Source: Lewinella sp. 4G2 (GTDB taxonomy: Bacteria > Bacteroidota > Bacteroidia > Chitinophagales > Saprospiraceae). From it: a DNA stretch of 64,000 nt. The DNA lies in assembly GCF_001625015.1 (NCBI RefSeq), contig NZ_LVWJ02000014.1:3844001-3908000 (forward strand). The letters run 5' to 3'. Position numbers and translations under genes: made by a program. Each line of letters begins with the position of its first letter. Positions within the stretch are counted from its first letter, which is position 1. Shown here in pieces: positions 57,945 to 64,000 of the stretch. Below the pieces are notes generated by a model that saw nothing but the letters and a program-made list of their open reading frames with translations, was not told where the DNA came from and searched no databases.

Positions 57945-58489
57945 CCTAGCAGGGAGATTTCGGACTGCCGTTCGGCACGGAAAAATTCCCTTACCTCTAG
58001 CCAATTATTAAGCCGGTGAAAGCCGGTGTCGTAGTGGTTGTCCAACGCAGAAAAGAGCAACCCTTCCCCTTTGAAAACTTTGAGGTTAGACACCTTATCA
58101 TCCAGCAAATAATCGCCGTACACGATGTCTTTCGTACCACAAAAGACCATCCGGGAATGGTGAATGAAGGGGAAGTGCTCCGCCATCCAATCCCACTTAT
58201 CGCGCATCGAATGGCGAAATTCAGTAGCGGTCGTAACGATGAATATTTCGTGTTGCGCGTATAATTCTTCGAGTACTTCCGGGGCGTTGTCCATCACTTG
58301 CAAGTCGCGGAAGAAGCCCTTTTCGTACATCAAGTCACGTAAATGATTGGCTCCATCCAGGTCGTAGACCTTCTTCCCCAGGAGATCTTTTTGGGTGAGG
58401 ACTCGATTGAATTCCTTTTCGTAAGCCGTCACGAACTTGGCGTACGTATCGGCCATCACCCCGTCCATATCAACACAGATTCTGGCCAT
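57941..58489 (-). CDS. 5'(3')-deoxyribonucleotidase-like HAD phosphatase
   Basis: This is a HAD-superfamily phosphatase of 182 residues resembling the 5'(3')-deoxyribonucleotidase group. Motif I is DMDGVMAD (7-14), motif II lies in IVTTATEF, and motif III/IV is LLDDKVSN. It would remove phosphate from nucleotides, but other substrates are possible. The gap to the RND stop codon is 2 bp and the 3' end overlaps GtrA by 4 bp, so it is locked into the efflux operon. Confidence 0.85.
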   Translation of the reverse strand: MARICVDMDGVMADTYAKFVTAYEKEFNRVLTQKDLLGKKVYDLDGANHLRDLMYEKGFFRDLQVMDNAPEVLEELYAQHEIFIVTTATEFRHSMRDKWDWMAEHFPFIHHSRMVFCGTKDIVYGDYLLDDKVSNLKVFKGEGLLFSALDNHYDTGFHRLNNWLEVREFFRAERQSEISLLG

Positions 58490-58491
58490 GG

Positions 58492-61400
58492 TTAGTCGAT
58501 TAAATCTTCATCCATTGCGCCGCTATTCCGGCGCTTGGTGGGTGGATCAGGGAGTTCTTCCGGCGCAAAGTCCATCTGCTGGTAAGCGGGCTCGACGTTG
58601 GTGTAGGACCAAACCTCGTCCGGATGCATACCCTTAGCCCAGTAGAAACGGAGACGGTTAAGCAACACCAGCAGCGCGGGTAACAGAATGAGCAGAATGA
58701 CCGTCACCGCCAGCAACCCAAAGGCCACCGAAATAGCCATGGGAATCAGGAATTGGGCCTGCCGCGATTTATTCAACAGCAAGGGAGCCAATCCAGCAAA
58801 GGTGGTGACGGACGTCAGCAGTATCGGGCGGAAACGACTTTTGGATGCCTCCGCTAAGGCCTCCATCATCGGCATCTTCTCCCGCAGGTTTTCGTTGTAT
58901 TTCGATACGAAAACTAAGCCATCATTCACGATGATCCCGATCAGGGCAATGATGCCGAGGAAGGAAAATAGGGAAAGCGGCTTATCCATGAGCCAGTGAC
59001 CGCCGATTACGCCGATGAAGCCAAAGGGCATCAGCAAAAACAGTACGACGGATTGCATCACGGACCGGAAGGTCAGCGCAATCACGAAGAACATCAACGC
59101 TAAAACTACCGGACCGACAATAGCCAACGAAGCGGATGTCTTTTGCTGGTTGCGAACCTGCCCGTCCGTAACCGTGGACACGCCAGGGTACTTGTCCAAA
59201 ATGGCGGGAACCGTCGTGGAGGAGATCAGGGCGTTGACGTCCGTCACCGAAACGCTGTTGTCGGCAATGTCCGCTTCCACCTTCACTTCCCGCTTTCCAT
59301 CGACGTGATTGATGGCGATGACGCCGCGCTGTGGTTCCAGTTCTACGATTTCCGAAAGGGGATACTCCCCTCCCCCGGGGATACGGATGCGCATGTTCTG
59401 CAGATCGGCAATGCTACGGCGGCTGGTTTCGCCGTAGCGGAGCCACACCCGGACTTCGTCTTCACCCCGCTGCAAGCGTTGGGCCTCCGCCCCAAAGAAA
59501 GCGGAACGGACCTGGCCAACGATATCCTGTAGGTCAAGACCGAGGTACCGCGCTTTCTCCTTCAGGCTGATGTTGATCTCGCGCAGACCTTCCTGGTTGT
59601 TATCAACGACATCCGCTAGTTCGGAAAATTGGTTCAGTTCAGCTTTTAGTTCTGCCGTGGCGGCGTCCAGCTCGTCGATATTAGACCCAACCAAACTAAC
59701 ACTCACCGGCTTGCCGAAGAAGGACCGGGCCCCGAAGGAAAGCACCTCCGCTTCATCAATCGGCCCCACCTCTTCGCGGATGGCGTTCGTGACCTGCCGT
59801 TGGGATACGGGGTCACGATCTTCACCGGGGATCATGGCAACCGTGACCGTGCCCTCGTAAGTGGTAGGCCCCAGTTTCATTTCGACGCGCTCGACGAGCT
59901 CCAGTTCACCGTTGTAGTACTCTTGGGACATCCGCTCGTTGACGCGTTCGGAAGCATCTGCAATACGCTCCAGGATTTCCTTGGTTTTCGTTTCCGGAGT
60001 GCCGGCCGGCAGTTGCAACGTGATGGTCACCTCATCCCCTTCGATGATCGGGAAGAAAGTTGTTTTGACAAAACCACCATTGATCATTCCAAAGCTCAGG
60101 AACAGTACCGCCAGGCACATGGACAAGGCCAAAAATTTGCTCCGTAATACCCAGCGCAGAACGGGGCCATACATCCGGTCCCGCATGAAATCCATCAATT
60201 GATCGAACTTGCGTTGGACGATATTCGGCTTGGCGTCCTTATCCAATGCCTTGGAGTGGGCGACGTGAGTGGGTAGAATGATGAAGCCCTCCACCATCGA
60301 AAAGATGAGGGAGAAGATCACCACGATGGCCATCTCGGGGAAGAAGTCACCGAGAGATCCGTCCAGAAAAAAGAAGCTTGAAAAGGCGATGACCGTCGTA
60401 GTGATGGCCGCGAAAACGGCGCCGATCACATTTTTTGTTCCTTCGATGGCCGCCTCAATTCTGGGGATGCCCCGCTCGTGGTAGCTGTAGATGTTCTCTC
60501 CGATCACGATGCCGTCGTCCACCAGGATACCAATCACGAGGATCATCCCGAATAGGGAAATAACATTCAACGTGATACCCAGGTAGGCAGCGACGATGAA
60601 CATCCCCGCAAAACTGATGGGAATGGAAAGCGCTACCCAAAAGGCCAAGCGCCAGTGGAGGAACACGGCCAGCAGAATACAGACGATGAGGAATCCCTGC
60701 CATCCATTGTTGATGAGCGTATCGATGCGCTGACGCAAGGTTATGCTCTCATCACTAATTATACTGGCGCGGATGTCCGGATTTTCCTGGTTGAAGACGG
60801 CAAGGTAGGCCTTCACCGTATCGGTGATCTGCAGCATATCCTCGTCCAGCGTATTCTGGACCTGGACGTTGACGGACGGCGAACCATCCAGGTAGGATCG
60901 GTTCGGGGTATCCGCCCAGCGGTCACGAATGGTGGCGACTTGGCTCAAGCGTACCGTCCCGCCGTTGGGGGTGGACTTTACGACGATGTTCCGCAGTCCA
61001 TCGGCAAAGTACTCTTTGTTGCGGGCGCGGAGGAGGAGTTCTTCGTCCTCCCCCTTAACGGTACCTCCGGTAATGTCGACGTTGTTCCGACGGACGGCGT
61101 TGGAGGCTTCCAGGAAGGTAAGCCCATAGGCTTGAAGGTCCGCTTCGCGGAAGGCAATCTCGATCTCTTCTTCGGGGAAGCCACTCAGCGTCACTTTGGA
61201 GAGCCCTTCTACCTGTAGGAGGTCATCCTCAATCTGCCGAGCCGTTCTTTTCAGGGCGGCAAGGCTAACGCCATCCCCACTCAAGGCAAAGGTGATGGCG
61301 CGGCCGAGGCGTTCCTGCTTATACACGATGGGCGGCTCCATGCCGACGGGAAAAGAATTAATCCGGTCCACTTCGTTCTTGACTTCCTGAAGAATGATGT

Positions 61401-61707
61401 CCGTATCGTACCCTTTCTCTACTTCGATGGTCAATCGGCCCGAGTTTTCGGAGCTGACGCTGGTATAGCGTTCCAGGCCCGTTAGCCCTTTCAGGTTTTC
61501 TTCCACCTTGTTAATGATGCCTTCCTCCACTTCTTCCGGGCTGGCGCCGGGGTAGATGAATTGCATGCTGATCGTCCGACTTTCGAACTCCGGGAAGAAG
61601 GTCGCCTTCATCTGAGTCACGCTCAGGACACCCAATACGAGGAGGCCAAACATGATGAGGTTGGCGGCTACCGGGTACTTAACGAAATAGGCAATGAATG
61701 ATCTCAA
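58492..61707 (-). CDS. RND efflux permease (HAE1/AcrB-like)
   Basis: This is a proton-driven inner-membrane efflux pump of 1071 residues with twelve membrane segments and two large periplasmic domains. Typical blocks are SIPISFAGMFIVAAYLGITL, GILVDDGIVIGENIY (the TM4 acidic residues) and FLGIIALIGIIVNDGLVF. Length is normal. It pairs with the upstream adaptor and downstream TolC protein. A 7-bp tandem repeat lies just before its start. Confidence 0.95.
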   Translation of the reverse strand: MRSFIAYFVKYPVAANLIMFGLLVLGVLSVTQMKATFFPEFESRTISMQFIYPGASPEEVEEGIINKVEENLKGLTGLERYTSVSSENSGRLTIEVEKGYDTDIILQEVKNEVDRINSFPVGMEPPIVYKQERLGRAITFALSGDGVSLAALKRTARQIEDDLLQVEGLSKVTLSGFPEEEIEIAFREADLQAYGLTFLEASNAVRRNNVDITGGTVKGEDEELLLRARNKEYFADGLRNIVVKSTPNGGTVRLSQVATIRDRWADTPNRSYLDGSPSVNVQVQNTLDEDMLQITDTVKAYLAVFNQENPDIRASIISDESITLRQRIDTLINNGWQGFLIVCILLAVFLHWRLAFWVALSIPISFAGMFIVAAYLGITLNVISLFGMILVIGILVDDGIVIGENIYSYHERGIPRIEAAIEGTKNVIGAVFAAITTTVIAFSSFFFLDGSLGDFFPEMAIVVIFSLIFSMVEGFIILPTHVAHSKALDKDAKPNIVQRKFDQLMDFMRDRMYGPVLRWVLRSKFLALSMCLAVLFLSFGMINGGFVKTTFFPIIEGDEVTITLQLPAGTPETKTKEILERIADASERVNERMSQEYYNGELELVERVEMKLGPTTYEGTVTVAMIPGEDRDPVSQRQVTNAIREEVGPIDEAEVLSFGARSFFGKPVSVSLVGSNIDELDAATAELKAELNQFSELADVVDNNQEGLREINISLKEKARYLGLDLQDIVGQVRSAFFGAEAQRLQRGEDEVRVWLRYGETSRRSIADLQNMRIRIPGGGEYPLSEIVELEPQRGVIAINHVDGKREVKVEADIADNSVSVTDVNALISSTTVPAILDKYPGVSTVTDGQVRNQQKTSASLAIVGPVVLALMFFVIALTFRSVMQSVVLFLLMPFGFIGVIGGHWLMDKPLSLFSFLGIIALIGIIVNDGLVFVSKYNENLREKMPMMEALAEASKSRFRPILLTSVTTFAGLAPLLLNKSRQAQFLIPMAISVAFGLLAVTVILLILLPALLVLLNRLRFYWAKGMHPDEVWSYTNVEPAYQQMDFAPEELPDPPTKRRNSGAMDEDLID

Positions 61708-61723
61708 GGGAGGGGGGTTGGGA

Positions 61724-61756
61724 GTTGCTAGTTGCTAGTTGCTAGTTGCTAGTTGC
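61724..61756. repeat. 7-bp tandem repeat GTTGCTA, 4.7 copies
   Basis: Four perfect units and a partial fifth lie between the RND start (61707) and the adaptor stop (61830), within the operon. Confidence 0.85.
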
Positions 61757-61829
61757 GAAATTTAGTTTTGGCGTATCAAAATTTCGGTAGATCACGGAGA
61801 ATGTTTGCCGCTTCAGTTCATTTAATTCG

Positions 61830-63020
61830 CTACTTCGAAACGGGTTCTTTTGCGGCGTCAGGTTTTCGGATTCTAGCTTCGGTGCTCTTCGTGCCCGCTA
61901 ACTGAACCCGCATACCATCGTAAGCTCCAGCTACGTCGCTGGATAGCAGTTGGGTACCATCGGGGATGCCAGCGACGATGACGGTTTCACGGTTGAACTT
62001 CCTCACGTTGACGGGGATGAGCTCTAGCAAAGTATCGTTGCGCACTACGTAGACTTCGGATTCGTCAACGAGCTTATCGCGATCGATCTCCACTACGTTT
62101 TCGAACACTTTGGCGTCGGCTTCGCCGCGGAGGTACATCCCCTCGCGTAAGTCCCGACCGCTTACGCCTACATAGACATTGACGGTTTGGCTGGCGGGGT
62201 CGATCTGATCGCTGACGCGGCGAATGGTGCCCGTCCAGCTGCCCGCGATGTCTTCGCTGTAGAGCTCGACCTTGCCGCCGGGGCGGAGGAAATCCAATTG
62301 GCTGAGGGGTACGGTGGCGACCATTTCGTAGTAGCCGGTGGCCATCAATTCACCGAGTTGCTGGCCGGGGCGGACTACCGTTCCCTGATCTACCGTAGCC
62401 GTAGTAAGGACACCGCTGAAGGGGGCCGTGAGTACGTATTTACCGAGCCGATCCTCGAGAGATTTGATGGAATAGTACTGAGTGGCCAGGTTACGGCCGG
62501 CTACGAAAAGGCGTTCGCGCTGGTTCTGTGCTTCGGGGAGTGCCGGGAGGGGGTCATCCACCGAGAAATTGTTGAGGTACCGGTTCCAAGCCTCGAAGCT
62601 CTCTGGGTAGTCGATCTTGAGGTCGGGCATCATGTTGGCGATGCTATTCAACAGGGTAGCCTTCTGGGCCTGGATGTTGTAGCGTGCCTCCGTGTTGTCA
62701 ATTCGCAGTAGGGTTTGCCCTTCTTTAAAGTACGTGCCCTCTTTGAACGGCTTACCCGTTTCTCGGACGGCGCCCCCAACTTCGGTGAAGAGCGGGATCT
62801 TATTGTAGGCTTGCAACCTCCCCTGCACGCCAAGCTCGGAATTGATGTTGGCGTTAAGCACCGTGATGGTTTCCACCTCCTTGATGCGTTCGGGGATATC
62901 TCGTTTGGGTGGGTCCGCCTTCAGATCGCCGAGGGCCTTGTAGCCGAAGTAGCCACCGGCGATGATGGCAATGCCCAGCACGGCTTTGAGGGCAACGGTG
63001 TACCAGGGTTGCTTATTCAT
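61830..63020 (-). CDS. RND efflux periplasmic adaptor (membrane fusion protein)
   Basis: This is an adaptor of the HlyD/AcrA family, 396 residues. It has an N-terminal membrane anchor (about 8-28), a barrel-sandwich with a short hairpin (about 55-190) and a beta-barrel (about 205-300). It bridges pump and outer-membrane duct. The first 8 bases overlap the end of the MarR gene, so the regulator and pump are transcribed together. Confidence 0.92.
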   Translation of the reverse strand: MNKQPWYTVALKAVLGIAIIAGGYFGYKALGDLKADPPKRDIPERIKEVETITVLNANINSELGVQGRLQAYNKIPLFTEVGGAVRETGKPFKEGTYFKEGQTLLRIDNTEARYNIQAQKATLLNSIANMMPDLKIDYPESFEAWNRYLNNFSVDDPLPALPEAQNQRERLFVAGRNLATQYYSIKSLEDRLGKYVLTAPFSGVLTTATVDQGTVVRPGQQLGELMATGYYEMVATVPLSQLDFLRPGGKVELYSEDIAGSWTGTIRRVSDQIDPASQTVNVYVGVSGRDLREGMYLRGEADAKVFENVVEIDRDKLVDESEVYVVRNDTLLELIPVNVRKFNRETVIVAGIPDGTQLLSSDVAGAYDGMRVQLAGTKSTEARIRKPDAAKEPVSK

Positions 63021-63576
63021 GGGTGGATTGTTTGGCGTAAAGCGTTACTTCCCGTTGTGCTTCGTAAATGGAAAAGAGTACTTCGTTGCAGATGGCCAGT
63101 TTTTCGGGGTCAATGCTTTCAGTGGCCTTTTCGAGTACGGTTTGCATTTCTTCCTGTGCGTGTTGCCAGAACTTGCGCCCTTGTTTAGTGATGGAGATCA
63201 TCTTCTGGCGGCGGTCAATGGTGTCGGGCACGCGGGTAATCAGGCCAGCGTTCTCCATTTGTTGTACCGCCCGGGTGATGGTCGCTTTATCCTTCACCGT
63301 CGTGATGGCCAGGTCCTGCTGCCGCTGCGGGCTTTGGGCGGATAGATCAGCCAGTAGCCCAATGTGCGGGCCCTGAGCTTCGAACTTATCAAAGGTGATT
63401 CTTTCCATGGCGAGGCGGGCCAGTTGCCGGCCAACGCGGTTCGTTAGAAAGATGAGGTTATCGGAGTGATCGTCTGCGGTCAAGGTATTGTTATCGTTGT
63501 GATTGCAACGGCAACGCAGCAATAGCCAATAGGTTTCTTGCCCAACCAATATTGTTAGGTTTAAAGTTGCCTTCAT
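63013..63576 (-). CDS. MarR family regulator of the efflux operon
   Basis: This is a winged-helix repressor-type protein of up to 187 residues. The DNA-binding part shows VKDKATITRAVQQMENAGLI and TIDRRQKMISITKQG. The ATG at 63576 adds about 31 residues that do not look like a MarR N-terminus. TTG at 63483 would give 157 residues, close to the family norm. A TTG / TACCTTGA promoter-like pair just upstream of 63483 supports the short form. The gene overlaps the adaptor gene and probably controls the operon and itself. Confidence 0.8.
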   Translation of the reverse strand: MKATLNLTILVGQETYWLLLRCRCNHNDNNTLTADDHSDNLIFLTNRVGRQLARLAMERITFDKFEAQGPHIGLLADLSAQSPQRQQDLAITTVKDKATITRAVQQMENAGLITRVPDTIDRRQKMISITKQGRKFWQHAQEEMQTVLEKATESIDPEKLAICNEVLFSIYEAQREVTLYAKQSTHE

Positions 63577-63597
63577 CAAGTTCGAGGCTTGTTATCT

Positions 63598-63615
63598 GGC
63601 GCTGCCGCGGGTGCG
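63598..63615 (+). repeat. Dispersed repeat, copy G (intergenic, left arm)
   Basis: Two mismatches to the core. It forms an inverted pair with copy H 33 bp away. Confidence 0.75.
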
Positions 63616-63648
63616 AGGTAATTGGGAGTGGTCCCCTTCCCATTTTTT

Positions 63649-63666
63649 GACACCTGCGGCAGCGCA
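63649..63666 (-). repeat. Dispersed repeat, copy H (intergenic, right arm)
   Basis: Two end mismatches to the core, in reverse orientation to copy G, in the divergent region between MarR and the last gene. Confidence 0.75.
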
Positions 63667-63779
63667 GAATAAATCCTAACGGTAATTGGCAACCTGCAGT
63701 GAATTCGGACGTTTCGCCTGTTTCCGCAACCAAGGTTATAACCTACCTTGCACCACCCCAAAGCACACCCCGCTCCCAC

Positions 63780-64000
63780 ATGACAAAGCTCAACAAAAAA
63801 GCTCGCCGCCCCTACGCACCGGCCGCCAACGCTACGAACAACACCGACACCGCAAATACCGCTCGCTACGACGACGTGTACTATGTCCACCGGATCGGAA
63901 AAGTGACGGGCGTGGAAGAAGTGGACCGCCAGACCTACCTCGTGCTCAGCGAAGGAGAAGCAAACCTGTACGTGCAGTTTTGGTCCCCCACCCTGTTTCG
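63780..64000 (+). CDS. Start of an unknown gene (cut by window end)
   Basis: An open frame of 73 codons begins at ATG 63780 and runs off the window. It starts with a basic, Ala/Asn/Thr-rich stretch and then DDVYYVHRIGKVTGVEEV, which reads like a coding protein. I do not recognise it. ACCTACCTTGC near 63740 may be part of a promoter. Confidence 0.6.
   Translation, partial: MTKLNKKARRPYAPAANATNNTDTANTARYDDVYYVHRIGKVTGVEEVDRQTYLVLSEGEANLYVQFWSPTLF

Overview
The window is ordinary chromosome of a marine-type Bacteroidota bacterium, most likely a Lewinella-like member of the Saprospiria. The genus is inferred from gene content and style, not from a marker gene. Supporting signs are a moderately high GC content, start codons without Shine-Dalgarno sequences, promoters of the TTG-N17/18-TAnnTTTG type, a b558-type SdhCAB operon, a DUF2452 protein, a CXXXY-type CcmE, a PorE-like TPR/propeller/OmpA lipoprotein and several lipoproteins. 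I see no tRNA, rRNA, CRISPR array, prophage, transposase or replication origin.

Layout. 0-11 kb: a DUF2254 membrane protein, a fatty acid hydroxylase, an M28 peptidase, a large SNF2 helicase, a THUMP-domain rRNA methyltransferase, and an MBOAT/AlgX-like polysaccharide O-acetylation pair that converges with overlapping 3' ends. 11-24 kb: a HEIGH metalloprotease lipoprotein, recN, a small lipoprotein coupled to a DUF368 (PopT-type) lipid carrier transporter, aroE, a GNAT/zinc-ribbon/PH-like fusion, pyrR-pyrB-acyltransferase, an alpha/beta hydrolase, and an OmpA plus double helix-hairpin-helix operon. 25-36 kb: an SLC13 transporter with an unknown membrane protein, YebC-galK, an overlapping sigma factor / envelope-spanning regulator / lipoprotein operon, and a secreted beta-galactosidase. 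36-45 kb: ccmE and ccmF, an S41 peptidase, a methyltransferase and groES-groEL. 45-56 kb: a GbsR regulator, sdhCAB, a CoA-binding protein, mltD-GH3, DUF2452, arfB and the PorE-like protein. 56-63.6 kb: a compact MarR-MFP-RND-deoxyribonucleotidase-GtrA-TolC operon. The last 220 bases hold the start of an unknown gene.

The most unusual signal is a dispersed repeat of about 18-30 bp with core GGCGCTGCCGCAGGTGCC. I find 12 copies, in both orientations. Some lie in intergenic gaps and some in genes, where four are read in one frame as a Gly/Ala-rich stretch (GA-x-AGA-K/E). As RNA, one strand can fold into a short hairpin. Separately, three pairs of functionally linked genes are each separated by a different simple-repeat structure: eight 16-bp units with GCGAAGC mini-hairpins between ccmE and ccmF, a perfect 23-bp inverted repeat between sdhA and sdhB, and a 7-bp tandem repeat between the MFP and RND genes.

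Start codons were often moved inward from the longest open frame when a signal peptide, a conserved N-terminus or a promoter argued for it. These choices are given in each entry.
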